Below, piece by piece: positions 14,912 to 23,108 of a stretch of 64,000 bases of DNA. Source of the stretch: CAYYFX01 sp046330135 (GTDB lineage Bacteria; ARS69). Position 1 is the stretch's first letter; every line of letters starts with the position of its first letter. Where the stretch lies: contig JAXLTI010000004.1 of the NCBI GenBank assembly GCA_046330135.1, positions 248,001 to 312,000 on the forward strand, read 5' to 3'. Position numbers and translations under genes: made by a program. The notes below the pieces were generated by a model, which was not told the origin of the DNA, ran no database searches, and worked only from the letters and a program-made list of their open reading frames with translations.

Positions 14912-16714
14912 TTGCGCGACTCGAGCGGCCAAGAACAGCGTGCCTTTCTCGCGATCGTCCTGGCGATGGGCGTTCTCCTGTTGTGGAACGTCTTCTTCCC
15001 GCCGCCCCGCGCGCCGCAGGTTGCGCGCGCGCCGGTCGCGGCGCAGCACGCGGACAGCACGGCCGCGCGGGCCGGCTCCGGAGAGCGCGCGGCAACGGCG
15101 CCCAGCACGGCGCCCGGCGGCGCGACCGAGGGAGCCCCGGCCGGCGCGGTCGCGAGCGGCCCCGCCCCGGCGCCGGGCGCGCTCGCCCTGCCCGAGGGCG
15201 CGGCGCCCCCGGACACGAGCGTCCACATCGAGAGCGAGCGGTTCCATCTCACCATCGCCAGCCGCGGCGCCCGGCTCGTCGAGGTCGCGCTGCCGCGCTA
15301 TCGCGACAGCCAGGGCAACGAGGTGCAGCTCCTTCCCGTTCCCGGCGCCGGCGCGCTGGCCACCGTGGCGAAGACCGGCGCCGGCGCGATCGCCCTCGAC
15401 GCGCAGCCATTCCGCCTCGTCTCGGACGTCCGCGATCGGGGCGAGCGGCGCCTCACGTGGGAGCTCACCGCGCGGGACCTCGTGCTCCGCAAGACGTACG
15501 TCATTCCCGACCACGGCTCGCTCTTCCACGTCGAGCAGGAGATCGAGCAGGATCGCGTCGGCGTGACCGCGTGGGGCTTGTCGTGGGCGGGCGGTCTCCG
15601 CGTCACCGAGGACGTGAGGGGGCGCGGCGCGCGCGGCTACTTCGAGGGCACCGTGTTCGCCGAGGGCGCCGTTCAGCGCAAGACGCCCACGTCGGCGCAC
15701 AAGGGGCCGCTGGAGTTCCCGGGACGCACGCGCTACGTCAGCGTGCAGAGCAAGTACTTCCTCGCCGCCATCGTCCCCGAGGGCGATCACCAGGGGCCCG
15801 CGCGACTGTGGGAGGTCGAGTCGAATCACCCCGGGACGACGTGCCTCGCGGGGGAGATCCTGGTCGACCGCGCCGGGGAGCTGGCATCCAACCGCGCGAA
15901 GTACGACGTCTACGTGGGCCCGCAGGACTATGCCGTGTTGCAATCGCTCGGCCTCGGGCTCGAGGGCGCAGTGGATCTCGGGGCATCGTGGATCCGCCCG
16001 CTGTCGCGAATCATCCTCGGCCTGCTGATCGCCGTGCACCACGTGGTTCCGAACTACGGCGCGACGATCATCCTCTTCTCGTTTGCGATCAACCTCCTGT
16101 TCTTCCCGCTCACGTACAAGAGCACGAAGTCGATGCGCCAGATGTCCGCGCTGAAACCGCGGCTCGACGCGCTGAAGGAGAAGTACAAGGACGACGCGCA
16201 GAAGCTCTCCGAAGCCACGATGCGCGTCTACAAGGAGGCCGGCGTGAACCCGCTCGCGGGCTGCCTGCCGCTTCTCCTGCAGATGCCGATCTTCTTCGCG
16301 CTGTACGCCGTCCTCTTCCGGACGATCGAGCTCCGCCAGGCGCCGTTCCTCTTCTGGATCCGCGACCTCTCGCAGCCGGACGTCATCTACCAGCTTCCGT
16401 TCTCGCTGCCGCTCATCGGCTCCGGCATCTGCCTCCTGCCCATCATCATGGGCGTGACGTCGTACCTCCAGTCGAAGCAGACGATGGTGGACCCCAGCCA
16501 GCAGTCGATGGTCATCATGATGCCCATCATGATGACGTTCATCTTCTTCAGCATGCCGTCGGGGCTCGTGCTGTACTGGCTCACGAGCAACGTCTTCACG
16601 CTCGGGACGAAGTATCTCTTCAAGCCCGAGACCGAAGGAGTAGATGGAGCCGCCGCCGCGGAGATCTCGAACGGCGGCGGGAAGCGAGCGCTCAAGGCCG
16701 GCGCCAAGAGCTAG
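14912..16714 (+). CDS. yidC: Membrane protein insertase YidC (Oxa1 family)
   Basis: A 600-residue insertase of the Gram-negative type. The N-terminal membrane anchor is AFLAIVLAMGVLLLWNVFF, followed by an Ala/Pro-rich linker and a large periplasmic domain to about residue 365. The conserved Oxa1 core of five helices comes next (YGATIILFSFAINLLFFPLT near residue 375, ending VLYWLTSNVFTLGTKY). The start is TTG at 14912 with GAGAGGA 6-8 bases upstream. The presence of the periplasmic domain supports a two-membrane cell. Confidence 0.94.
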   Translation: MRDSSGQEQRAFLAIVLAMGVLLLWNVFFPPPRAPQVARAPVAAQHADSTAARAGSGERAATAPSTAPGGATEGAPAGAVASGPAPAPGALALPEGAAPPDTSVHIESERFHLTIASRGARLVEVALPRYRDSQGNEVQLLPVPGAGALATVAKTGAGAIALDAQPFRLVSDVRDRGERRLTWELTARDLVLRKTYVIPDHGSLFHVEQEIEQDRVGVTAWGLSWAGGLRVTEDVRGRGARGYFEGTVFAEGAVQRKTPTSAHKGPLEFPGRTRYVSVQSKYFLAAIVPEGDHQGPARLWEVESNHPGTTCLAGEILVDRAGELASNRAKYDVYVGPQDYAVLQSLGLGLEGAVDLGASWIRPLSRIILGLLIAVHHVVPNYGATIILFSFAINLLFFPLTYKSTKSMRQMSALKPRLDALKEKYKDDAQKLSEATMRVYKEAGVNPLAGCLPLLLQMPIFFALYAVLFRTIELRQAPFLFWIRDLSQPDVIYQLPFSLPLIGSGICLLPIIMGVTSYLQSKQTMVDPSQQSMVIMMPIMMTFIFFSMPSGLVLYWLTSNVFTLGTKYLFKPETEGVDGAAAAEISNGGGKRALKAGAKS

Positions 16715-16874
16715 GCCGACCCGCCGCGCACCGGCGGCGGCGCAGCCCGCCCGGCCCGAAGCCCCATGGCCGTGGGCAACACCCAGAAGCCCACAGACAC
16801 AACCGGTGGGCGGCGGGCGCCCCGCACGCGGGTGCCGGCACCAGACACACCCAGAACCAGGAGAATTCTTCGGG

Positions 16875-17495
16875 GTGGAACCGCGGGCGCATTCGATGGA
16901 GAGGGAGCTGGCCCCATGGCTCGACAGAGCGGGGGGGCCTTTCCCCGTGGATTGGGCGGAGCGGATGGCGGAGTACGTCGATCTGCTCGGCGGGTGGAAC
17001 GACCGCGTGAACCTCGTCTCTCGCCGCTCGATGGCCAGCGTCGTCGGGGATCAGATCGTCCCGAGCCTGGCCGCCCTTCTCGTCGTTCCCGTGGGCGCGT
17101 CCGTTCGCGTGCTGGACGTCGGGAGCGGAGGGGGGTTCCCGGGGATTCCGCTAGGGATCCTGCGCCCCGAGGCCCGGATCGACCTCGTCGAGGCCACCCG
17201 GAACAAGTGCGACTTCCTCGAGGTCGCGGCCAAGGCTGCCGGACTACGGGATGCCCGCGTGCACTGGTGCCGGATCGAACGGCCGAGCGAGAGTCTGCTC
17301 GCGCGACGGCCGTTCGACGTGGCATTCGCTCGGGCCGTGGGCACGCCAACGGTGATCGCGCGCGGGGCGCGTCCCTTGCTAGCGGAGCACGGGTCCCTCT
17401 GGACGTTTGTGGGGCCCGACACCCCAGGGTCGATGCGCTGGCCGCAAGCAGGGCCAGCCATCACGGCGCTGCGGGCGGAGAAGATCACGACTTGA
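16875..17495 (+). CDS. rsmG: 16S rRNA (guanine527-N7)-methyltransferase RsmG (GidB)
   Basis: About 206 residues. It methylates G527 of 16S rRNA using S-adenosylmethionine. The SAM-binding motif VLDVGSGGGFPGIPLG is near residue 85 and the N-terminal helix-rich segment EYVDLLGGWNDRVNLVS is typical. I use GTG at 16875 because AGGAG at 16859-16863 precedes it; ATG at 16896 has no clear ribosome site but is an alternative that removes seven residues. It precedes parA by 396 bases, the usual gidB-parA-parB neighbourhood. Confidence 0.9.
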   Translation: MEPRAHSMERELAPWLDRAGGPFPVDWAERMAEYVDLLGGWNDRVNLVSRRSMASVVGDQIVPSLAALLVVPVGASVRVLDVGSGGGFPGIPLGILRPEARIDLVEATRNKCDFLEVAAKAAGLRDARVHWCRIERPSESLLARRPFDVAFARAVGTPTVIARGARPLLAEHGSLWTFVGPDTPGSMRWPQAGPAITALRAEKITT

Positions 17496-17891
17496 TGGAC
17501 ATGGGGCCGGCGGTAGACCGTGGTGGCGCCGTCCCACGGGCGGGCCGTCGGGTCACCGCGCCGGCACCGGGCCGCCGGGCCACCTGGGCCGCCGGGGCTC
17601 TGGTGTTTCCCGGGAAACATCTCCGCGAGCCGGCGGCGCGGCGCGGCCCGGCGTCGGCAGCGCGACGGCCCGGGCCTCGAGCCCGAGGGGAGACACGCGG
17701 GACGTGAAGCAGCCCTGGGAGGCAGGTCGATCAGGGCCGGCATCCGTCTTGGTCGTGTGGACGGTCGCGGAGGAGGGGCGGCCAACCGGGAATCCCTGCC
17801 CAAGGCGGCGACGGTCATGTAAGCTGCGCGCGTCACCCGTCGGACCCCGGGATCGCTTGGTGGGGAGGCGAAGGGTCGAGGAGGAGATCCC
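17496..17891. other. rsmG-parA intergenic region
   Basis: A 396-base region with no convincing gene. Its recognisable content is the parS-like palindrome at 17604-17619. The rest is GC-rich with no obvious terminator T-tract after rsmG. Confidence 0.6.
17604..17619. other. parS-like centromere site
   Basis: TGTTTCCCGGGAAACA is a perfect 16-bp palindrome. It differs from the common bacterial parS core TGTTTCACGTGAAACA only at the two symmetric central positions. It lies about 270 bases upstream of parA, where ParB-binding sites are often found near the origin. Confidence 0.75.
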
Positions 17892-18812
17892 ATGGAGGCA
17901 GGGGCGCCGCGCCACACGCTCGAAGGCGAGCGAACGCGCCTCGGGCGCGTGATCGCGGTCGCGAATCAGAAGGGCGGCGTCGGAAAGACCACGACGGCCG
18001 TCAATCTCGCGGCGAGCCTCGCGGCGTCCGAGCGGCAGACCCTTCTCGTCGACCTCGACCCGCAAGGCAACGCCTGCAGCGGGCTTGGGCTCTTCGACCG
18101 CGCCAAGATCCCCGGCGTCTACGAGGCGCTCATCGAGACCGCCGCGCTTCGCGACGTCATTCGCCGGACGGAAATCGCCTTCCTGGATCTCGCGCCCTCC
18201 AACCAGGAGCTCACCGGCGCAGAAGTCGAGTTGGTCGGCGCGATCGCCCGCGAGGGCCGCCTGCGCAAGGCCCTCGCCGACGTTCGGGCCGACTACGACT
18301 ACGTGTTCATCGACTGCCCGCCGTCGCTCGGTCTCCTCACGCTGAACGGACTCACCGCCGCGGACGCCGTGCTGATCCCGATCCAGTGCGAGTACTACGC
18401 GCTCGAGGGGCTCAGCCAGCTGCTGAACACGATTCGGCTCGTCCAGCGGAACCTGAACGCCGGCCTCGAGATCGAGGGGGTCCTCCTCACGATGTACGAC
18501 CGCCGCCTGAACCTCTCTCAGCAGGTGGCCGAGGAGGCGCGCCGGTACTTCGGGTCGAAGGTCTTCGAGACGATCGTCCCGCGGAACGTGCGGCTCGGCG
18601 AGGCGCCCAGCCACGGCAAGCCCATCATTCTCTACGACATCCTGTCCCCGGGCGCGGTGAGCTACCTGAACGTCGCGGGCGAAATGCTGCGGCGAGAAAA
18701 GGACACGGCCCCGCCCACGTCGACCGGTCTGCCGATGGCCACGTCGTCGGATCTTGGACGGGCCCGCGTGGCGGGGGCCGCGACGGTAACGACCCAGAAG
18801 AGCGAGGGGTGA
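17892..18812 (+). CDS. parA: Chromosome-partitioning ATPase ParA (Soj)
   Basis: A 306-residue Walker-type ATPase that, with ParB and parS, segregates newly copied origins. The deviant Walker A KGGVGKTTT is near residue 28, Walker A' VDLDPQGNACSG follows near 55 and Walker B VFIDCPPSLG is near 139. The C-terminal 35 residues are Thr/Ser/Ala-rich and not conserved. ATG at 17892 has GAGGAG 5 bases upstream. parB starts four bases after its stop. Confidence 0.94.
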   Translation: MEAGAPRHTLEGERTRLGRVIAVANQKGGVGKTTTAVNLAASLAASERQTLLVDLDPQGNACSGLGLFDRAKIPGVYEALIETAALRDVIRRTEIAFLDLAPSNQELTGAEVELVGAIAREGRLRKALADVRADYDYVFIDCPPSLGLLTLNGLTAADAVLIPIQCEYYALEGLSQLLNTIRLVQRNLNAGLEIEGVLLTMYDRRLNLSQQVAEEARRYFGSKVFETIVPRNVRLGEAPSHGKPIILYDILSPGAVSYLNVAGEMLRREKDTAPPTSTGLPMATSSDLGRARVAGAATVTTQKSEG

Positions 18813-18816
18813 CGAG

Positions 18817-19722
18817 ATGGAGACGAACAAGCGTGGACTGGGCCGTGGCCTCGAGGCGCTGATCCCCGACACGACGGCGCTCCGCCCGGAGGAAGGGGAT
18901 CGAATCCTCTCGCTGCCCGTGGAGGCGATCCAACCGAACCCGCACCAGCCACGCCGTGAGTTCCCGGCAGATGAGCTCGACGCGCTGGCGCAGTCGATCC
19001 GCGCGCAGGGCCTCCTTCAGCCCATCGTGGTCCGATCGGTCGGGACCGGTCGGTATCAGCTCATTGCGGGCGAGCGACGCTGGCGCGCCGCAGCGCGCGC
19101 CGGGTTCGAGCGGCTGCCGGCGGTCGTCCGGAAGACGCGCGATGACGAGATGCTCCCGCTCGCGCTCGTGGAGAACCTGCTGCGCGAAGACCTCAACCCC
19201 ATCGACGAGGCCCAGGCCTACGCGCAGCTCGTGGACGACGCGGAGTGGACGCAGGAGCTGATCGCGAGCCACGTCGGAAAGAGTCGCGCGCACGTCGCGA
19301 ACACGCTGCGCCTCTTGCGCCTGCCGGAGGATCTGCGAAAGGACGTCGCGACCGGCGTGCTGAGCGCCGGGCACGCACGCGCCCTTCTCGCCTGCGACAC
19401 GGAAGCCGAGATGTACGCCCTGCGCGATCGGATCACGTCGCAAGGGTTGACCGTGCGCGAAGCCGAAGGAATCGCGTCGCCGATGCCAGCGCCGCGCGCC
19501 CGCCGGCGCCGACGAGACGGCCGACCGGTCGTTCGCGAAGTCTCGCCCGAGACGCGCGAGCTGGAGGAGCGACTGCAACGCCAATTCGGAACGGCCGTTC
19601 GCATCGAGGATCGCGGTGGGCGCGGCCGAGTGTGGCTCGAGTTCTACTCGTACGACGACCTGACTCGCCTCGTCGACCTCTTGCTCGCCGCGGGAGAACG
19701 ATCCCCGCTCGCCGGCGCCTAG
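18817..19722 (+). CDS. parB: Chromosome-partitioning protein ParB (CTP-dependent parS clamp)
   Basis: A 301-residue ParB. The N-terminal RGLGRGLEALIP is followed by the CTP-binding domain with GERRWRAA near residue 84 and ENLLREDLNPIDEAQAY near 122. A helix-turn-helix around SHVGKSRAHVANTLRLLRLP would read parS. A basic linker and a C-terminal dimerisation segment end the protein. It is co-transcribed with parA and shares the origin neighbourhood with the parS-like site. Confidence 0.95.
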   Translation: METNKRGLGRGLEALIPDTTALRPEEGDRILSLPVEAIQPNPHQPRREFPADELDALAQSIRAQGLLQPIVVRSVGTGRYQLIAGERRWRAAARAGFERLPAVVRKTRDDEMLPLALVENLLREDLNPIDEAQAYAQLVDDAEWTQELIASHVGKSRAHVANTLRLLRLPEDLRKDVATGVLSAGHARALLACDTEAEMYALRDRITSQGLTVREAEGIASPMPAPRARRRRRDGRPVVREVSPETRELEERLQRQFGTAVRIEDRGGRGRVWLEFYSYDDLTRLVDLLLAAGERSPLAGA

Positions 19723-19751
19723 GCGCGCGCTGGGGGTCCCCCTGAAGAAAA

Positions 19752-19783
19752 GGCGTCCGCCGGAAGGAAGCCCGGCGGACGCC
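19752..19783 (-). terminator. Strong hairpin terminator for asnA (convergent with parB)
   Basis: A perfect 12-bp stem GGCGTCCGCCGG/CCGGCGGACGCC with an 8-base loop lies between the parB stop (19722) and the asnA stop (19817). On the minus strand it is followed by TTTTCTTC, so it is a rho-independent terminator of asnA. It may also block read-through from parB. Confidence 0.8.
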
Positions 19784-19816
19784 CGAAGGTCGAACGCGAA
19801 TCGGCGCGCGCCGCCG

Positions 19817-20965
19817 CTACTCCAGGACGTGGATGTTCTTCTTCTTGCAGATGTCCTTCAGCTGCTTCGGCCACACCGTGACGCTGACTTCGCCGAGGTG
19901 CGCCTTGCGCAGCAGCAGCATCGTCGTGCGCGACTGACCGATGCCGCCGCCGATGCTGAGCGGGATCTGATCGTTCAGGATCGCCTGGTGATACGGCAGC
20001 TTCAAGAAGTGCTGCTGCCCCGTGATCTCGAGCTGTTGCTTCAGCGTCTCCTTCGTGACGCGAATCCCCATCGAGGTCAACTCGTGACGGCGCTTCGTCA
20101 CGTGGTTCCACACGAGGATGTCGCCGTTCAGTCCGTGCATCGGGCGGCCGCTCTCCGACATCGTGGGCGTTACCCAATCGTCGTAGTCCGCCGCGCGCAT
20201 CTCGTGGGGGTAGCCGTCCTTGAGCACCCAGCCGATCCCGATGATGAACACCGCCGGGTAGTGCTCGGAGAGCAGCTTCGTCTCGCGCTGCTTGCGCGGG
20301 AGATCCGGGAACATGTCGAGGATCTCTTCGGCGTGGATGAACTTGAGCTCCTCGGGGAGGCTCGGGTACCGCGGGTCCTTCAGCTTCGGGTACATCGCCT
20401 GGACGTGACGCTCCGCGCCGACGATCACCTTCCAGATCTTGCGGACGGTGTCCTTGAGGACGGCGAGATTGCGCTGATCCGCGGTGATGGCCTTCTCCCA
20501 GTCCCACTGGTCCACGTACGCCGAGTGGTCGTGGTCGAGGAAGTAGTCCTTCCGAACGGCGCGCATGTCGGTGCAGATGCCTTCGCCGACCTTGCAGTTG
20601 AACTGCTTGAGCGCCATGCGCTTCCACTTCGTCGCGGCCTGCACGACCTGGGCGTCGATCCGCTTCTCGAGACCGAGCCCGCACGGGAACTCGATCGGCG
20701 TGCGCGAGCCGTCGCGGTCCAGGTAGTCGTTGACGCCGCTGTCACGGTCGACGATGAGCGGCACCTCGACGTGGAAGAGGTTCAGCTCCTTGCAGAGGTT
20801 GTCCTCGAGGTAGCGCTTCGCGGCCTGGAGGGCGATCTGCGTCTCCTTCGGGTCGAGGATCGACCGGTAATCGGTCGGGAGCATCCGCTCGACCTCCTCG
20901 TACGTGCCGATGCCCGGCCCGGCGAGGTCAGCCTGCTTGTCCAGCGCCATCGTCTTGTTCGCCAT
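19817..20965 (-). CDS. asnA: Aspartate-ammonia ligase (asparagine synthetase A)
   Basis: A 382-residue class II aminoacyl-tRNA-synthetase-like enzyme that makes asparagine from aspartate, ammonia and ATP. Recognisable family stretches include VPLIVDRDSGVNDYLDR near residue 66, the aspartate/ATP site region TDMRAVRKDY and the C-terminal motif SIGGGIGQSRTTMLLL near 345. I chose ATG at 20965 with a GGGGGAA site ahead; the frame extends upstream without conserved content. It is about 50 residues longer than Escherichia coli AsnA. A strong terminator follows. Confidence 0.9.
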   Translation of the reverse strand: MANKTMALDKQADLAGPGIGTYEEVERMLPTDYRSILDPKETQIALQAAKRYLEDNLCKELNLFHVEVPLIVDRDSGVNDYLDRDGSRTPIEFPCGLGLEKRIDAQVVQAATKWKRMALKQFNCKVGEGICTDMRAVRKDYFLDHDHSAYVDQWDWEKAITADQRNLAVLKDTVRKIWKVIVGAERHVQAMYPKLKDPRYPSLPEELKFIHAEEILDMFPDLPRKQRETKLLSEHYPAVFIIGIGWVLKDGYPHEMRAADYDDWVTPTMSESGRPMHGLNGDILVWNHVTKRRHELTSMGIRVTKETLKQQLEITGQQHFLKLPYHQAILNDQIPLSIGGGIGQSRTTMLLLRKAHLGEVSVTVWPKQLKDICKKKNIHVLE

Positions 20966-21257
20966 GTTCTGTTCCCCCGTCGGGTCAGGAGGCCGGGGAA
21001 GTTCGTGGCCCGGAGACCCGGGGGACACCAGAGTCGCGCCCCGGGGATCCGGGAGGGCCCGGCCACTGCGGGAATATACCCGAGCGGCGAATCGGGAAAA
21101 CGGCCCCGGGGCAGTTCGGCGCCTCGCGGTGGTCGGGGCCCCATCCTCCCGGCGGTGGGGCCTCTCCTCGGGAGGTCGGGGTCCCCGAGGGTCGAACGAC
21201 AGCCGCCAGGGTGCCGGGTCGACGCGGTCGCGGGGCCACACCGGACGCAGTCAAGGC

Positions 21258-21346
21258 GTCGAGCCGAGGCCAGCCACGGCGAGCCGAGACCTGTCACGGG
21301 GCGAGCCGAGACCTGCGACGGGGCGAGCCGTGGGCCTGCCGCAGGG
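21258..21346. repeat. Degenerate tandem repeat of about 22 bp, four copies
   Basis: Two adjacent units, 21279-21300 and 21301-21322, share GCGAGCCGAGACCTG and end in CACGGG or GACGGG. They are flanked by more diverged units at 21258-21278 and 21323-21346. It is non-coding as far as I can see and of unknown role. Confidence 0.65.
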
Positions 21347-21473
21347 CGAACTCCGAGCCCGCCTCAAGCGGCTCGCCGTCGCGGTCGATGCGACTTTCGT
21401 GAGGCGGTTTCTCGCCCGCCGATCCCCGAGCTTCGGGCACGCGTTGCGGCCGCAACGCAGGACCGGGCCAACC

Positions 21474-21503
21474 TTGACACTCCGCGAGCGCGGGTGGTAA
21501 GCG
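21474..21503 (+). promoter_or_regulatory. Possible promoter of the M23 peptidase-bactofilin operon
   Basis: A perfect -35 TTGACA at 21474-21479 is followed after 18 bases by a weak -10 TAAGCG at 21498-21503, about 60 bases ahead of the peptidase start. Confidence 0.35.
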
Positions 21504-21562
21504 TCGGTTTCGGCCTCCGTCCAGAGCACGCCCCGCGGTTCTCCGCGAGGAGATCATTCAGG

Positions 21563-22315
21563 ATGCTCGACCGGTCCCAGAAGATCTCTCTGATCGTGGC
21601 TCCGCACGGAAGCTCGAAGAGCTGGACTCGGGTCGTGTCGCTCCCGGCGCTGGTGGGTATCGGAGTCGGGGCGGTCGCCGTCGTGATCCTGGTTCTCGGA
21701 CTCACGCTGCAGGTCGCGGATCTCTCCGCTCGAGCGCGGGAAGTCGAAGCGCTTCGCCGGGAAAACGCGGAGCTTCGCGGCCAAGGACGACGCATCGTCG
21801 AGCTCGAAGCGGAGCTCGCGCGGATGCAGGAGTTGGAGAGGCGGATCCGGCGGTGGGCCGGCATCGACGTCGGGGCTCGCGCCCCGGGAGCGCTCGCCGC
21901 CGGCAGCTTCGACTGGCAACGCGAGGAAGCGCTTCTCGCGGAGATTCCTTCGCTCGCTCCGATCCGCGGCTGGGTGTCGCGCGGGTTCGAGCGGGAGGCG
22001 GAGGGACACCCGGGCCTGGATCTCGTGCAGCAGACCGGCACTCCGGTCTGCGCGGCCGCCTGGGGGGTCGTTCGATTCGCCGGTTGGGACGACACGTACG
22101 GGAACATGGTCGTCCTCGATCACGGCAACGGCTTCACGAGCCTCTACGGGCACAACGAAGCGTTGCTGGTGCACGAGGGCGATTTGGTGGCGCGAGGCGA
22201 GCCGATCGCACGGCTCGGAAGCACGGGGCGCTCCAGCGCTCCGCACGTCCACTTCGAGGTGCGCCTCGAGGATGAGCCGTTGGATCCGGCCTTCCTGATC
22301 TCGATTCCGGGCTAA
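21563..22315 (+). CDS. M23/LytM-family cell-wall endopeptidase, membrane-anchored
   Basis: A 250-residue protein with a membrane helix (LVGIGVGAVAVVILVLGLTL, residues about 31-50), a coiled coil rich in Glu/Arg/Leu (about 57-95) and a C-terminal M23 domain. The zinc ligands are intact: HPGLDL near 150 and the HVHFEV motif near 230. It would cut peptidoglycan cross-links from the inner-membrane side. The bactofilin gene follows 34 bases later; this pairing is widespread and known to control cell shape, with the bactofilin as scaffold. Confidence 0.88.
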   Translation: MLDRSQKISLIVAPHGSSKSWTRVVSLPALVGIGVGAVAVVILVLGLTLQVADLSARAREVEALRRENAELRGQGRRIVELEAELARMQELERRIRRWAGIDVGARAPGALAAGSFDWQREEALLAEIPSLAPIRGWVSRGFEREAEGHPGLDLVQQTGTPVCAAAWGVVRFAGWDDTYGNMVVLDHGNGFTSLYGHNEALLVHEGDLVARGEPIARLGSTGRSSAPHVHFEVRLEDEPLDPAFLISIPG

Positions 22316-22349
22316 CCGGAGGGCCTCAACTTCCCGAAGGGGATCACAG

Positions 22350-22829
22350 ATGTTCAACAAGAAGCAGACTACGGATCGGGACTACACCGCGACGCCCTAC
22401 ACGCCGCCGATGTACACGCCCGAACCGCCCACGCCCACTGCCCCGACGAGTCACACTCCGGAGACTATGACGACGAACCCGACCGCTCCGAATCCGAACG
22501 CGAATCAGGCCACGAGCGCCAGCACGTTCCTGGCCGACGGGACCACGTTCCAGGGCAACGCCCACATCAACGGCACCATGCGCATCGAAGGGAAGGCCGA
22601 CGGCGACCTCGAGGCGACGGAGAGCATCGTGGTCGGGAAGACCGGCCTCGTGCAGGCGAATCTCAAGACGCGCCGCGCCGTGCTGAACGGGAAGTTCTCG
22701 GGGAAGATCGACGCAAGCGACCGCGTCGAGCTGCAGGCGGGCAGCCGCGTGGACGCCGAGATCCACGCGAAGAACATGGTCATGGAGGACGGCGTTCAGT
22801 TCTCCGGCAACTGCCGCGTCGGCCAGTAG
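22350..22829 (+). CDS. Bactofilin (polymer-forming cytoskeletal protein)
   Basis: A 159-residue protein with a Pro/Thr-rich disordered N-terminus (about 55 residues) and a right-handed beta-helix core. The core runs from FLADGTTFQGNAHINGTMRIEGKADGDL to GVQFSGNCRVGQ. Bactofilins self-assemble without nucleotides and recruit M23 peptidases to shape the cell wall; the upstream gene encodes such a peptidase. The disordered N-terminal tail often carries membrane-binding residues. Confidence 0.92.
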   Translation: MFNKKQTTDRDYTATPYTPPMYTPEPPTPTAPTSHTPETMTTNPTAPNPNANQATSASTFLADGTTFQGNAHINGTMRIEGKADGDLEATESIVVGKTGLVQANLKTRRAVLNGKFSGKIDASDRVELQAGSRVDAEIHAKNMVMEDGVQFSGNCRVGQ

Positions 22830-22924
22830 CGCGCGAGCAATCCACCGCGTCGGGGCGCCCGCGAGGCGGGCGCTCACGACCGGCCATTCAGGATTACACC
22901 CAGGTGGACGCAGCTCGGTGGATA

Positions 22925-23023
22925 TGTGGAAAAGCCGGGGCGACCCCCAGCCAACTCCACAACACATTGAAAAGATGTCAGTTAGGGGCGTCTCCTTCGC
23001 CCAACGACGGAAGCTTATCCCCA
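22925..23023. promoter_or_regulatory. Isolated DnaA-box-like sites
   Basis: TGTGGAAAA at 22925-22933 is the inverse of TTTTCCACA, a perfect match to the general DnaA box TTWTNCACA. TTATCCCCA at 23015-23023 is one mismatch away. They lie in a 279-base gene-free gap, about 9 kb from oriC. Confidence 0.35.
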
Positions 23024-23108
23024 AGTCCTTGAAGCGGGCCCACTTGTGCGGCCCGAGCCTGCGGGAGTCCCCGAGGGGTCCCGGCCCATCGATTCCGAAA
23101 GGTCCGAG

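Larger units (their letters stand above)
20966..21562. other. Intergenic region between asnA and the M23 peptidase gene
   Basis: About 600 bases with no convincing gene. It contains the degenerate 22-bp tandem repeats at 21258-21346 and a perfect -35-like TTGACA at 21474-21479. Open frames here have no conserved features. Confidence 0.6.

Noticed and set aside
21211..21500. Open frames through the tandem-repeat region
   Set aside because: Open on both strands because of GC content; no conserved sequence or ribosome site.
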